Source: an uncultured Candidatus Poseidoniales archaeon
Lineage (GTDB): Archaea > Thermoplasmatota > Poseidoniia > Poseidoniales > Thalassarchaeaceae
Length of the DNA: 64,000 bases
Direction: 5' to 3'
Assembly: GCA_902625325.1 (NCBI GenBank)
Contig: CACOAW010000008.1
Location: 1 to 64,000, forward strand
In this document: positions 42,936 to 52,006 of the stretch, piece by piece
Layout of the letters: each line of letters opens with the position of its first letter
How positions within the stretch are numbered: the first letter of the stretch is position 1
The notes under the pieces: generated by a model
What the model was told of the DNA's origin: nothing
The model's database searches: none
What the model saw: only the letters and a program-made list of their open reading frames with translations
Program-made: the position numbers and the translations under genes

Positions 42936-43487
42936 CTACCAAGGGAACTTGGCAGACCACAAAAATAGGTCATTGATTATGACTTGTATGCCGAGCAACG
43001 TAGAACCCGTCAGCATGAATCCAGCACCTTCGACGTCATCTTGCCATGCTCCGTAGGCTATCAGGATGAGCAGAATATTCCCAACGGAAGCCAGAGCCAA
43101 AATTCCCACTACCAAGAACGGTGTCCAGAGGTACGAGTTGTTCATGTGGAAGATAGTGCTGTCTATCCAGAGCATGGATGGAATCAAAAAAAGTGCGTAC
43201 GCCACTAGGAGCCTAGAAGCACCGTTCCCATCGGATTCCCCCCAGGGCCATCTGAAGGAGTCCACCGTTATGGTATCGAGTTTGAACAACGCGACCCACC
43301 AGTACATCAGAAACCCCACTGCTGCTAGAAACATGAATGGGACAATGTATGCAATCCAAGAGTCTGGTATACCGCCCCAAAGAGAAGCCCCATTGTCAAT
43401 CCTAGAGAGTGCGTAAACATATGAGACTAACACGAGCGGTCCTGAGATGAAAGTGAAGATTCGAACAAAATCACGATTGACTTCCAC
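42936..43487 (-). CDS. Multi-pass membrane protein, unknown
   Basis: A 183-residue protein with about five hydrophobic helices. Charged residues cluster in the loop after helix 2 (FRWPWGESDGNG). The sequence has no strong motif. It reads leftward, away from the IMP dehydrogenase gene. Function unknown. Confidence 0.55.
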   Translation of the reverse strand: MEVNRDFVRIFTFISGPLVLVSYVYALSRIDNGASLWGGIPDSWIAYIVPFMFLAAVGFLMYWWVALFKLDTITVDSFRWPWGESDGNGASRLLVAYALFLIPSMLWIDSTIFHMNNSYLWTPFLVVGILALASVGNILLILIAYGAWQDDVEGAGFMLTGSTLLGIQVIINDLFLWSAKFPW

Positions 43488-43539
43488 ATGTATATCATAG
43501 GACTCCGCCCCTTAATGACTTGTATGGGACTGTGGTATA

Positions 43540-43552
43540 CTGGTCAGTGGGT
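43540..43552 (+). repeat. 13-base repeat CTGGTCAGTGGGT, second copy
   Basis: Identical to 42432-42444. It lies about 60 bases upstream of the IMP dehydrogenase start, in the region where the promoter should be. Confidence 0.5.
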
Positions 43553-43613
43553 TCTCAGAGGGTTTCTCTGAATTATGCAATCGTTGAAGTACGGGCCTCC
43601 ACGCGTATCCCTA

Positions 43614-45071
43614 ATGGCACAGATTGAGACAGCACTCAGTTACGACGACGTTCTCCTACTGCCAGCAGAGTCAGCAGTTCTTCCTGCTGAGGTGGATTTG
43701 TCCACAAGACTGACCACCGGGATATCTCTCAACGCACCGATAGTGTCAGCTGCCATGGACACAGTTACAGAAGCCGAGATGGCAATAGCCATGGCCCAAA
43801 GCGGAGGCATAGGCGTGATACACAGGAACATGCCAATAGAGGAGCAGGCCGTCGAGGTTGACAAGGTCAAGAGATTCGAGTCCGGGCTTGTCCTGGAGCC
43901 CGTCACTGTTGATCCCGATATGACTGTTGGAGAGCTTCGCTCTTTGAAGGACCAGTACGGTTTCTCCGGTTTCCCGGTTATCAACGGGGATGGGGGTATC
44001 GTGGGGATGGTGACCAACAGGGACATCAGATTCGTCGAGGATCCCAATACCGAGGTCTCGAAGGTGATGACTACTGACCTGATCACGGTCCCAGAGCATG
44101 TCGACATGGAGGAAGCCAAGAGGCTGCTCCACCAGCACAGGATAGAGAAGCTGGTCGTGGTGAACGAGGGAGGAGGTTTCTCCGGTCTAATCACCGTGAG
44201 GGACATCAACAGATCCAGGGACAACCCACTGTCCTGCAAGGACGCCATGGGAAGGCTCCGCGTGGTTGCAGCCACGGGGACCGGTGAGAAGGGGATACTG
44301 AGGGCATTGGCAATGTTCGAGGCCGGGGCCGATGCAGTCGCTGTTGATACCGCGCACGGCCACTCTCACGGGGTTCTGGATACTGTTCGTACTATCAGGG
44401 AACAGGCCGGGGCCGATGCTCAGATTATCGCGGGTAACGTAGGGACCCCAGAAGCAGCTGGTGCTCTGATAGACAGCGGGGCGAACGCAGTCAAAGTAGG
44501 AATCGGGCCGGGCTCGATATGCACTACCAGGATAGTGACGGGAGTCGGAGTCCCCCAATTCACCGCAGTGATGAGCGCCGTCGAGGCGTGCGCCGAGAGA
44601 GGCGTCCCAGTAATCGCGGATGGGGGCATAAAGTACAGCGGTGACATAGCCAAGGCAATCGCATCTGGAGCCGACTGCGTGATGGTCGGATCGCTCCTAG
44701 CCGGAACAGACGAGTCCCCGGGAGAGACTATACTCTACCAAGGGAGGACCTACAAGCAGTATAGGGGGATGGGTTCGCTCGGAGCAATGAGCAAGGGCTC
44801 ATCTGACAGGTACTTCCAGTCCTCACAGGGAGACACGAGGAAGTACGTACCAGAGGGAATCGAGGGGAGGGTCCCGTCCAGGGGTCCGGTCGACCAGGTC
44901 CTATACCAACTGATGGGGGGACTGAGGAGCTCGATGGGATACACAGGAAACTCAACAGTAGGTGAGATGAAGAGCGAGTGCAAGTTCGTCCGCATCACCA
45001 ACGCAGGACTCTCCGAGAGCCACGTCCACGATGTGGAGATCACCAGAGAGGCTCCCAACTACAGGAGGTAG
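43614..45071 (+). CDS. guaB: Inosine-5'-monophosphate dehydrogenase
   Basis: Oxidises IMP to XMP with NAD, the committed step of GMP synthesis. The catalytic domain is interrupted by two CBS domains (about residues 95-210), which bind adenine or guanine nucleotides. The active-site cysteine is about residue 303 in [12 protein letters not shown], and the flap and IMP-binding stretch [10 protein letters not shown] are present. I chose ATG 43614 ([15 protein letters not shown]), the family's usual start, over ATG 43575. Length about 485 residues fits. The msrA gene begins immediately after its stop, suggesting an operon. Confidence 0.95.
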   Translation: MAQIETALSYDDVLLLPAESAVLPAEVDLSTRLTTGISLNAPIVSAAMDTVTEAEMAIAMAQSGGIGVIHRNMPIEEQAVEVDKVKRFESGLVLEPVTVDPDMTVGELRSLKDQYGFSGFPVINGDGGIVGMVTNRDIRFVEDPNTEVSKVMTTDLITVPEHVDMEEAKRLLHQHRIEKLVVVNEGGGFSGLITVRDINRSRDNPLSCKDAMGRLRVVAATGTGEKGILRALAMFEAGADAVAVDTAHGHSHGVLDTVRTIREQAGADAQIIAGNVGTPEAAGALIDSGANAVKVGIGPGSICTTRIVTGVGVPQFTAVMSAVEACAERGVPVIADGGIKYSGDIAKAIASGADCVMVGSLLAGTDESPGETILYQGRTYKQYRGMGSLGAMSKGSSDRYFQSSQGDTRKYVPEGIEGRVPSRGPVDQVLYQLMGGLRSSMGYTGNSTVGEMKSECKFVRITNAGLSESHVHDVEITREAPNYRR

Positions 45072-45599
45072 ATGATGGAGCAATTGGTTCTTGGAGGGGG
45101 TTGCTTCTGGTGCACAGAGGGTGGCCTGCTAGGCCTCAAGGGGGTTCACGAGGTCGTCCCCGGTTACAGCGGCGGACATGTAGACAATCCCACTTACGAG
45201 CAGGTATGCGGGAAGAAGACAGGTCACGCAGAGGTCGTTAGAGTCACCTTCGACCCCGAAGTGATCCCCAGGATGACGCTTCTGAGGGTTTTCCACACGC
45301 TCTTCGACCCCACCCAGCTGAATCGCCAGGGAAATGACATCGGCCCTCATTATCGCAGCATCGTCCTATACGCGGACGAGGGTCAAAAGCAGGATGCCGA
45401 GGCGGCGATAGAGGAGGTCTCCCAGTACTACGACGCCCCTGTGGTCACGGAGGTGGTCCCACTGGAGAAGTTCTGGCTGGCGGAGGACTACCACCACGAC
45501 TACTTCGCCCGAAACGGATCCTCCAATCCGTACTGCGTAGCAGTCGTGGCACCGAAAATCGCTAAGGCAAGAGCCCGTCACGCGGAATTATATGAGTGA
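45072..45599 (+). CDS. msrA: Peptide methionine-S-sulfoxide reductase MsrA
   Basis: Repairs methionine S-sulfoxide in proteins. The catalytic motif GGGCFWCTE puts the nucleophilic cysteine at residue 11 with a second cysteine at 14; PGYSGG and the GHAEVVRVTFDP stretch complete the signature. The 175-residue length is normal. It directly follows guaB and overlaps the next gene by 8 bases. Regulation is not visible. Confidence 0.95.
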   Translation: MMEQLVLGGGCFWCTEGGLLGLKGVHEVVPGYSGGHVDNPTYEQVCGKKTGHAEVVRVTFDPEVIPRMTLLRVFHTLFDPTQLNRQGNDIGPHYRSIVLYADEGQKQDAEAAIEEVSQYYDAPVVTEVVPLEKFWLAEDYHHDYFARNGSSNPYCVAVVAPKIAKARARHAELYE

Positions 45600-46647
45600 G
45601 GTCGAGCTCAAGCCGGAGCCCTGGGCGTTCCACCTCCTGGGGCTAATCACACCACTGCTAGCAATCTCAGGAAGCATCCTCGGCGTCCTGGAGGACCAGG
45701 TCTTCGTCGCTATGGGCGTCGTCTTCGTCTGGGGAGTAGGTCCGATCCTCGACATCGTGATGGGCGAGTCTGAGGTAGCTCGTCCCCCGAGGGAGTCCGG
45801 GACCCCGTTCGAGGTCTTGCTGTGGGCTCACGGAATACTGCAACTCGTTGTCGTAGGGACCTTCTTCTGGTTCGCTGCCAGTGAGGGCCTGACCCGGTGG
45901 CTGGTCATCGGGGGCCTTTCCTCGGGTTTGAGCGCTGCCTCCTCGGCGATAGTTACCGCCCACGAGCTCGGGCACAAGAAGAGAGGTAGCCCAGGATGGA
46001 GGTTAGCAAGGGTCCTGCTCTTCTCGGTAAACTACACCCACTTCACCTACGAGCACAACCACGTCCACCACAAGTGGGTCAGTACGGACAAAGACTCCGC
46101 ATCCGCGAGGGCCGACCAAGGACTGTGGTCGTTCTGGCTGAGCACCATCCCTGGGCAGTTCACATCATCGGCGAGGGTGCACAGCAAGAGAGGGAGGACG
46201 GGCCTCAAGAATCCCACGTACCGCGGCCTGATGCTCCAAATCGCCACTCTGCTCTCGATCGCCCTGATACCTGGTTGGATGGGGTGGTTCGATGGAATCC
46301 CCGTAGCCGTGGGATGGCTGGTTCTGTCCGCCATAAGCATCCTGACACTGGAGTACGTGAACTACATCAGGCACTGGGGCCTTAGGAGGGCGGAGGGCGA
46401 GAGGTTCGCGAAGGAGCACTCTTGGAACACCGAGGCGCGCTGGTCCAGATGGAGCTTGCTCGAGCTGACCCGTCACTCCGATCACCACCTACGCGCCAGC
46501 GTGCCGTTCTGGAAGCTGCGAACTTACGATGCTACGCCCACGCTCAGGTGGGGCTACTACGCCTCCTGGTGGCCTTGCCTGGTGCCTCCCATCTGGAACA
46601 GGGCGATGCGAGACAGGCTGCCGGAAAACCAGCAATTGTCTGGGTGA
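45592..46647 (+). CDS. AlkB-like membrane di-iron hydroxylase/desaturase
   Basis: A 351-residue membrane protein of the alkane-hydroxylase/fatty-acid desaturase group. Histidine boxes are visible: HELGHKK near residue 124, HNHVHH near 155, and HSDHH near 294, with the AlkB-type NYIRHWGL before the last box. Such enzymes use two irons and O2 to hydroxylate or desaturate hydrocarbon chains. Six or so hydrophobic helices precede and separate the boxes. It overlaps msrA by 8 bases. Whether the substrate is an alkane, a fatty acid or an archaeal lipid cannot be read. Confidence 0.85.
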   Translation: MSEVELKPEPWAFHLLGLITPLLAISGSILGVLEDQVFVAMGVVFVWGVGPILDIVMGESEVARPPRESGTPFEVLLWAHGILQLVVVGTFFWFAASEGLTRWLVIGGLSSGLSAASSAIVTAHELGHKKRGSPGWRLARVLLFSVNYTHFTYEHNHVHHKWVSTDKDSASARADQGLWSFWLSTIPGQFTSSARVHSKRGRTGLKNPTYRGLMLQIATLLSIALIPGWMGWFDGIPVAVGWLVLSAISILTLEYVNYIRHWGLRRAEGERFAKEHSWNTEARWSRWSLLELTRHSDHHLRASVPFWKLRTYDATPTLRWGYYASWWPCLVPPIWNRAMRDRLPENQQLSG

Positions 46648-46693
46648 TTCCACAGCAATTCTCAATAATGCACCGATTGGGAACTCGGTCGTG

Positions 46694-47128
46694 GTGCCAG
46701 AATCCCCGGAGCCTGCCTCACCGAGCACGACGTCCGCGCTGATTCACACCGGCCTCCTGTCCGTGGGACTGAGCAACCTGTTCTGGAAGGGCAGCGAGAT
46801 CAGCGCCAACCCGGACGACAGGGTCCTGATACTGGCGATGGGACTGTTCTGCCTTGCAATCCCCTTCCAAGGCCTGTACATCCTCCTGTCCAGGATGATC
46901 AGGGAGTACGACTCGTCTGCGAAGATGATCGTGCCGGATTCTATACTCAGGCTTGCATCAATTTGCGAGATGGTGAGCTACGCCTGCGGAATCACTGGGT
47001 TCTGCCTCATGCTGATGAGGACCTCTGCCATCCTAGGAGTGGTGCTGCTGTCCTCCGCCGTCCTCGTTATCGTAATGGCGAGGACTGCCATGATGAAGGC
47101 CTACGAGGTCAACCAGACCGCCTACTAG
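46694..47128 (+). CDS. Small membrane protein, GTG start
   Basis: The frame extends upstream into the AlkB-like gene, but hydrophobic, gene-like sequence begins only after 46647. I take the GTG at 46694 (MPESPEPA); the GTG 3 bases earlier is equivalent. The 144-residue protein has about four helices. No family recognised. Confidence 0.5.
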   Translation: MPESPEPASPSTTSALIHTGLLSVGLSNLFWKGSEISANPDDRVLILAMGLFCLAIPFQGLYILLSRMIREYDSSAKMIVPDSILRLASICEMVSYACGITGFCLMLMRTSAILGVVLLSSAVLVIVMARTAMMKAYEVNQTAY

Positions 47129-47161
47129 AAGGATATTCAAACCGGATTCCGTCGGGGAATC

Positions 47162-48070
47162 ATGCTTGAGGATCCGATGGGTTACGGAGACAGGGACAAG
47201 GGTCCTGACACTGCGATACTGACGCTGCTGTTCCTGGTGTTCTCCCTTCTCTTCATCTCTAATTCTGGGGCTCTGGAGACATCCCAGACGCAATATCAGG
47301 TCGCCACATCAGAGGTCGTTCCTGATGCAGCCCTATTGGCCTTCAGATTCGCCTGTTGCATCCTGGTAATCGTCACCCTAGGATGGGTAGCACTGAACCC
47401 CGAGGGCAGCTCGGACTTCCCCCTGTACTTCAAGGAAAGGGAGGTAAGGCCGAGGGATGTGGTGGGTCCGACCCGGCTGGCCGCGTTCACGATGTGGCAC
47501 TTCGCATTGATCGGTGTCAGCTTTGCGGTCTCGGGTGCAGCCACCTGGATTCATTCCTCGGGCGGTACCGTACCGGAGTGGATACTGATATCATCCCCCA
47601 TCCTGTTCTCTACTTCATTTGCGTCCGCGATTCTGGTCACATGCGTCATAACCTTCCAAATCGTTCCGGATAATCTGGCCAAGGGCCTCCCTGTCGACCG
47701 TCTCTTCACTTGGTACGAGATAGTGATGCACAACGGGAACGTCGCTCTGATGGGATTCTCCCTCCTGGTAAACGGAATGCATGTAGAGTGGAGCTTCATA
47801 GCATTCCCAACGGTATTTGGGATAGCCTACGTCGCATGGGCTGCCATCTATGCCAACTTCATCGAAGGGGTGTTCATCTACGAGTTCATGGATTACAGGA
47901 AGAGGGGGGCCCCTCTGATCTACCTGGGCCTTCTTTCGTTGCAGGCCTGCTTCTTCGTGGTTGTTCTGGCTTTGGACAGGGTCGCCGAATGGAGCACTCC
48001 GGCTGGGGTGCTACTGGTAATCGCGTTAACCTGGCGAATCAGTATGGTCAGGGAGCCCAGTCAGGGGTAG
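47162..48070 (+). CDS. Multi-pass membrane protein (possible FAR-17a/AIG1-like)
   Basis: A 302-residue protein with about seven or eight hydrophobic helices. The conserved-looking loop VMHNGNVALMGFSLLVNG vaguely resembles the AIG1/FAR-17a family, whose members hydrolyse esters of hydroxy fatty acids, but I could not confirm it. A GATATTCAA box about 27 bases before the ATG supports a leaderless start. It overlaps the converging pdxH by 10 bases. Confidence 0.6.
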   Translation: MLEDPMGYGDRDKGPDTAILTLLFLVFSLLFISNSGALETSQTQYQVATSEVVPDAALLAFRFACCILVIVTLGWVALNPEGSSDFPLYFKEREVRPRDVVGPTRLAAFTMWHFALIGVSFAVSGAATWIHSSGGTVPEWILISSPILFSTSFASAILVTCVITFQIVPDNLAKGLPVDRLFTWYEIVMHNGNVALMGFSLLVNGMHVEWSFIAFPTVFGIAYVAWAAIYANFIEGVFIYEFMDYRKRGAPLIYLGLLSLQACFFVVVLALDRVAEWSTPAGVLLVIALTWRISMVREPSQG

Positions 48071-48696
48071 AGACGCCTCTGAGACCATTCTTCGCCGTGC
48101 CTCTCCAGTACAATTCTCTCGTGAAGCCTGCTCGGCCTCCCCGACCAGTACTCAACCCGGTGGACCGTTATTCTGAATCCCCCCCAGTGCGGCGGGAGAG
48201 GGACCTCTTCCCCCTCGAACTTCGACTCGAACTCCTCGAACCTCTTCCTCAGGTCGTCCTTGGAGTCCATCTCCCGGCTCTGTGAGGAGGCCCATGCTCC
48301 GATCCTGCTCTTCCTGGATCTGCTGTGGTGGTAATCCTCGACCTGCGATCTCTCCATCTGGTACGCGTTGCCCTCCATCCTGACTTGCCTTTCCATCTCC
48401 GGCCACCACATCGTGACCGCGACGGAATCGCACCCCGCGATTTCGAGTGACTTGTCGCTCTCGAGATTCGTGAAGAACCCAATCTCGTCCCCCTCCACCA
48501 TCTTCAGCAGTACCATCCTGCTCCTGGGGGACCCAGAGGGGCTGACTGTCGAGATGCTCATCGCGTTTGGCTCCACCAGGCCCCTCTCCTTGGCCTCCGA
48601 TATCCACAAGTCGAGTAGGGAGAGTGGTTGCCCGGGGTCATCGATCTTTATTTCGCCCCCGTCCCTGTAGTCGACGCCCTTCCTGTAGTCTCCCAT
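48061..48696 (-). CDS. pdxH: Pyridoxamine 5'-phosphate oxidase
   Basis: Flavin enzyme that oxidises pyridoxine or pyridoxamine phosphate to pyridoxal 5'-phosphate. The N-terminal NAMSISTVSPSGSPRSRMVLLK, the MWWPEMERQVRMEG strand, and the C-terminal RLHERIVLER and WSQRRLYP ending, which binds the phosphate, all match the family. Length 211 is normal. Bacterial-type PdxH in an archaeon points to lateral transfer. Confidence 0.95.
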   Translation of the reverse strand: MGDYRKGVDYRDGGEIKIDDPGQPLSLLDLWISEAKERGLVEPNAMSISTVSPSGSPRSRMVLLKMVEGDEIGFFTNLESDKSLEIAGCDSVAVTMWWPEMERQVRMEGNAYQMERSQVEDYHHSRSRKSRIGAWASSQSREMDSKDDLRKRFEEFESKFEGEEVPLPPHWGGFRITVHRVEYWSGRPSRLHERIVLERHGEEWSQRRLYP

Positions 48697-48785
48697 GAGC
48701 CTCTAAAGGGGGAGTAGCATATGTATTGGTGTCTATGTCATTTCCCGGAGTGAATTGTCTAAATGTCGGATTCCGAGCGGAGAGT

Positions 48786-49145
48786 ATGGGATGGGCGTTC
48801 GATGCTGGCAAGATCGCCCTGACCGCCCTGATCATCTTCTCCATCGCCCAGGTCTCGGAGAGGAGCACGCTGATGGCCGCGATCCTGGCATCGATTCCCA
48901 TTGTGACCGTCCTCTCGATGATGATGATGCACCACGAGGGTCAGACGGCCTTGGAGATATCCGGTTTCGCGAAGGACATAGTCTGGCTCCTGATTCCTTC
49001 CCTCCTGATGTTCATCGTCATGCCTTGGCTGATAGAGTCCAGGAGCTGGGACTTCTATCCCGCACTGGCTGCTGGGCTAGCATGCACAGTCTCCGGTTAC
49101 TTCTTGATGATTCAGATGATGGATAGATTCGGACTATCTTCCTAG
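48786..49145 (+). CDS. DUF3147-like membrane protein
   Basis: From ATG 48786 (MGWAFDAGKI) the 119-residue protein has four hydrophobic helices with the pattern of DUF3147: ALIIFSIAQVSERSTLMAAILASIPIVTVLS and then IVWLLIPSLLMFIVMPWLI. A TCTAAATG box about 27 bases upstream fits a leaderless start. Function unknown. It is divergent from pdxH. Confidence 0.65.
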   Translation: MGWAFDAGKIALTALIIFSIAQVSERSTLMAAILASIPIVTVLSMMMMHHEGQTALEISGFAKDIVWLLIPSLLMFIVMPWLIESRSWDFYPALAAGLACTVSGYFLMIQMMDRFGLSS

Positions 49146-49153
49146 GTGATTCA

Positions 49154-50137
49154 ATGTCGGTCCTAAACGTCGCTCTTATTGGCTCGGATGAGCTTGCAAG
49201 GAAGCTAGGGAAAAAGGGAGATTCTAGGGACATCGATTCCTATGTCCACAAGGAGACTAGGGATGATGAAATTAGAGTGATTTCCATGCTAAGGCCACTG
49301 AAATTCCCAGATAGCATAAGGCCGTTACTAAGCGTTCTTGACGTTGCGAGGGCAGGAATACTGGAGATTAGCGAGTTAGGTGCTTCGACTGGGGAGGCAA
49401 TGGTTGCATTGGGCTGTGCCGGGATTTCTCGAGGCAAAGCGATAATTTCGCCTAAAGAGGGGTCCTGGATAGACCCCGATCAAGTCAGAGTAATGCTGGA
49501 CCAAGCTGGGCTGTCCGAATGGGGCATTGTGGATGGAGGGGTTGACGAGCATGCTTTGAGGGGTTATCTTTTCCAAGTTCAAGATGAGATGGAGTCCACA
49601 GGTGACCAATCTTCATCACCGCTGATACTACCTGTAGACCAGCACTTCAACGTGAAGGGAGTAGGTCTCGTTGCCATCGGGTACGTTCAGTCTGGTAGTA
49701 TCAGAAAGCACGATGATGTTGTAATTTTGCCTGCGGATGACATTGGGGTGGTCAGGTCCCTGCAGGTGATGGATGATGACGTCGAGAAAGCGATTGAAGG
49801 CGATAGGGTCGGAGTAGCGTTGAGAAATCTGAGAGAGCAATCACTCCACAGGGGGTGCATGATATGTATTCCAGACCAAGGGGGACTGATCAGTCAAGGG
49901 GTCTCTGTTTTCGAAATGACACCGGCACCATTCCAGAAGAAGACACTCGCTGTCGGAGAGGTAGTTCACGCCTCCTCGGACCTGCAGTTCTGTGTGGGCA
50001 GGGTCTCCTCGGTAGAGGGCAGTTCGGTCACAATAGAATGGGGGTCTCCTTTATGGGTAAGGACGGATGGAGGTTCAAAGATACTGATCGTACAGTTGGA
50101 TGCGACCCCGATGAGAATCATTGGTTCAGTCAATTGA
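49154..50137 (+). CDS. EF-1A/SelB-related protein lacking a P-loop
   Basis: A 327-residue protein. The middle (about residues 160-230) is an EF-Tu domain 2-like beta barrel with FNVKGVGLVAIGYVQSGSIRKHDDVV, and the rest resembles domain 3. The N-terminal part would be the GTPase domain, but it lacks a GxxxxGK(S/T) P-loop and switch motifs, so it probably does not bind GTP normally. Similar EF-1A-related proteins occur in archaea, with unknown function. It starts 8 bases after the previous gene and lies 350 bases ahead of the ubiquitin-like operon. Confidence 0.7.
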   Translation: MSVLNVALIGSDELARKLGKKGDSRDIDSYVHKETRDDEIRVISMLRPLKFPDSIRPLLSVLDVARAGILEISELGASTGEAMVALGCAGISRGKAIISPKEGSWIDPDQVRVMLDQAGLSEWGIVDGGVDEHALRGYLFQVQDEMESTGDQSSSPLILPVDQHFNVKGVGLVAIGYVQSGSIRKHDDVVILPADDIGVVRSLQVMDDDVEKAIEGDRVGVALRNLREQSLHRGCMICIPDQGGLISQGVSVFEMTPAPFQKKTLAVGEVVHASSDLQFCVGRVSSVEGSSVTIEWGSPLWVRTDGGSKILIVQLDATPMRIIGSVN

Positions 50138-50299
50138 CTAATCCTGACCAACCTGATTTGTCTGGGCCTCGAAACACTCGAGGCAAATGGCCTTAGCACC
50201 CGGGTACCTGGAGCCATAAGGATCCCCGCACCTCAATTCCCCATTCCCGTCACCCAGGGCTGGTATGATTCTACGACACCCGGGCAGCATGGGATGCAT
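50138..50299 (-). CDS. Small putative zinc-binding protein
   Basis: 53 residues from ATG 50299, ending with a pair of cysteines. Four cysteines (GCRRIIP, LRCGDPYG and CLEC) could bind one zinc, with glycine-rich turns between. The longer upstream part of the frame looks non-coding. It is convergent with the EF-like gene and divergent from the ubiquitin-like operon. Too short for certainty. Confidence 0.45.
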   Translation of the reverse strand: MHPMLPGCRRIIPALGDGNGELRCGDPYGSRYPGAKAICLECFEAQTNQVGQD

Positions 50300-50447
50300 G
50301 AAAACCTCGGAGCTTCTAGAGGCGGTCGAGGAGGAACGACTCACCTGAGCCACACTATTCCCATAATCGGAAAATATTAGGTCTTTTCCTACTGGAGTCC
50401 TGCAGTCGAGCGATTCCGGACATCCCGCTTGATTCGGCCTTTCCCGC

Positions 50448-50491
50448 TTAATATACTTCAGAGAGTATTCTGCTGTCATGGAGGACAGAAC
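50448..50491 (+). promoter_or_regulatory. TATA box and Shine-Dalgarno site of the Ubl operon
   Basis: TTAATATA at 50448-50455 is a good archaeal TATA box. A start about 26 bases downstream would place transcription near 50478, just before the GGAGG at 50480-50484, which lies 7 bases before the TTG at 50492. The three signals together support the TTG as the start of the ubiquitin-like gene. Confidence 0.55.
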
Positions 50492-50710
50492 TTGAGTGCG
50501 ATTACGACCTTAGTCCAGATCGCCGATAGGTTCGGCCACACCTCTGCAATGATGACCAGGGAAGAAACTCTGGATGCAGTCGCAGAGAATGATGGCGCAT
50601 GGGTCTTCAATGGAAATGGACAGATGGTCCAGCCAGCAGATCTGGCTGAGGCTGATTGGTCGACCGTTGGGACCGTGCGCATTGTGCCTGGACTTGTCGG
50701 TGGACTGTGA
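50492..50710 (+). CDS. Ubiquitin-like beta-grasp protein with C-terminal Gly-Gly-Leu
   Basis: A 72-residue protein from a TTG start with GGAGG 7 bases upstream. Predicted layout is strand (AITTLVQIAD), hairpin, strand, helix (REETLDAVAEN), strands (GAWVFNGNGQMVQ), 3-10 turn, and a final strand (TVGTVRIVPGLVGGL). This is the beta-grasp order of ubiquitin, ThiS, MoaD and SAMPs, and it ends Gly70-Gly71-Leu72, so removal of one residue would expose the di-glycine used for adenylation. The next genes encode an E1-like enzyme and a JAB peptidase, the expected partners. The fold and function are inferred from sequence pattern and context. Confidence 0.7.
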   Translation: MSAITTLVQIADRFGHTSAMMTREETLDAVAENDGAWVFNGNGQMVQPADLAEADWSTVGTVRIVPGLVGGL

Positions 50711-50786
50711 TGTAGATCACGACCGACGACGGAGATACGCAAACCCCTGCTGGAAATTTTCATCAGGGTCAGAGGGAGGTGTAATG

Positions 50787-51461
50787 ATGAAGAGTGAGAA
50801 GACTGGGGTTACACTGATTGGAGTAGGCGGGATAGGCTCCAACTTATTGGGGAGCATCGCACCTGCAATATCCTCAGGACCGTTGGTAGAGTCTCTCGGC
50901 GGAATTAGCCTTAGAGTCATGGACTCCGACACAGTGGAAGCGCGTAATCTACTGATGGGGCAGCGATTCCGCCAATCCGATGTCGGCAAGAAGAAGGTCG
51001 ATGCGATCAGAGATGCGGTAGTTGATTTCGAAGGTGGCCTCCTGGATGTTATTTCAATCCCGAAAGATGTCAGAAGCCCCGCTGACATTCCCGATTCTGA
51101 TATCGTGATAGTCTGTGTAGACAATATGGATGCAAGGAGAGTAGTGCACCGAATGGAGGCTCCCTGGTTGGATCTCAGGTGCTCTGGAGACGGGTATATT
51201 GCGATCGACCATAGGGTGGATAGGGGCGTCTTGGCGACTCTGACAGAGGGTCAGAACGGGCATGGTTCATGTCAGCTGGAGGGTTGGGAGTCGGGGTTCG
51301 TCCAGTCCGGTTATATTGCTGCGGCCGCACATGGTTACCAATGGCTGATCGCAGCACTTAGGCAGATGGATGGGATTGCCAGTTCAACGCTTCCGAATCC
51401 TCGCTCCTCAAGCGTTACATTCGGCATTCTTGGAAATCTCGCTTTGGAGGGGGTAGTTTGA
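50787..51461 (+). CDS. E1-like ThiF-family adenylating enzyme
   Basis: Adenylates the C-terminus of ubiquitin-like proteins. Residues 12-17 are GVGGIG of the nucleotide-binding Rossmann motif, Asp46-Ser-Asp48 and Asn54 bind ATP, and the GQRFRQSDVGKKKV region (58-71) matches the arginine/lysine stretch of E1, MoeB and ThiF. Cysteines 110, 132 and 162 are candidates for thioester formation; no zinc-binding Cys pairs are seen. At 224 residues it is a minimal adenylation domain without separate UBA or Ubl-fold domains. ATG 50787 has GGAGGT 6 bases upstream; ATG 50784 is possible. It overlaps the JAB gene by 4 bases. Confidence 0.88.
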   Translation: MKSEKTGVTLIGVGGIGSNLLGSIAPAISSGPLVESLGGISLRVMDSDTVEARNLLMGQRFRQSDVGKKKVDAIRDAVVDFEGGLLDVISIPKDVRSPADIPDSDIVIVCVDNMDARRVVHRMEAPWLDLRCSGDGYIAIDHRVDRGVLATLTEGQNGHGSCQLEGWESGFVQSGYIAAAAHGYQWLIAALRQMDGIASSTLPNPRSSSVTFGILGNLALEGVV

Positions 51462-52006
51462 GCCAGTGCGATTCCCGCATAGAGGGTTCGGTGGACCCCG
51501 TATTCCACAAGCCTAGGGACGTTTACCATTCCATAGAAAGAGGGGAGCTTGAGTCAGCTGAGGTTCTTGAGACCATAGCTGCATTGGCTGTGGCAGGTTT
51601 CCGAGGGGAGAGCGACAAGTGGGAGCCTCTCTGGAAGATAGCCGACCAAATGAAGAAAGAGGTGAGTGTGCTAGTCGACCGAGATGGAAACATATGGGTA
51701 GACATTGGAACAAGTGGAGAGGTCAGACTGGCCCCTGCTTTCGGTTCCATAGCTCCTTACCAGCTATGGCTCCATACTCATCCTTTTTCGGCATACGCAA
51801 GTTCTACGGATAGGGAAACTCTGGCTTGCTGCTCGATGATTCTGGAGCAGGCAATAGTCCTAGGACATGACCATCTGGTTTGGATGAGGAGGGACTACTC
51901 AGGCAATCATAGAACGCTGGAAGCGGAAGGTCCACTCTCTACATGGACGACCGACGAGGACATAATCACCTATGATTCGATGCTGGAGGGTTACGATGTC
52001 GAGTAG
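51458..52006 (+). CDS. JAB/JAMM-like metalloprotease (probable Ubl processing or deconjugation)
   Basis: A 182-residue protein, TTG start overlapping the E1 stop. The zinc-binding signature is His106-Thr-His108-Pro, followed by Ser115/Ser116 and Asp118, as in the JAMM motif (H-x-H-x7-S-x2-D) but with one residue less in the loop. The catalytic glutamate is not certain. Strand pattern before the motif (KEVSVLVDRDGNIWVDIG) fits the JAB core. JAB enzymes in ubiquitin-like operons trim the precursor or cut isopeptide bonds. Its place between E1 and the 79-residue gene in a tightly packed operon supports that role. Confidence 0.75.
   Translation: MSQCDSRIEGSVDPVFHKPRDVYHSIERGELESAEVLETIAALAVAGFRGESDKWEPLWKIADQMKKEVSVLVDRDGNIWVDIGTSGEVRLAPAFGSIAPYQLWLHTHPFSAYASSTDRETLACCSMILEQAIVLGHDHLVWMRRDYSGNHRTLEAEGPLSTWTTDEDIITYDSMLEGYDVE

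Noticed and set aside
46529-46693. N-terminal extension of the small membrane protein into the AlkB-like gene
   Set aside because: The extra sequence is a shadow of the AlkB-like coding region, with no membrane-protein character.
50429-50491. ATG start for a longer ubiquitin-like protein
   Set aside because: The extra 21 residues are upstream of or inside the promoter/TATA region and do not fit the beta-grasp start; the TTG with a GGAGG site is better.
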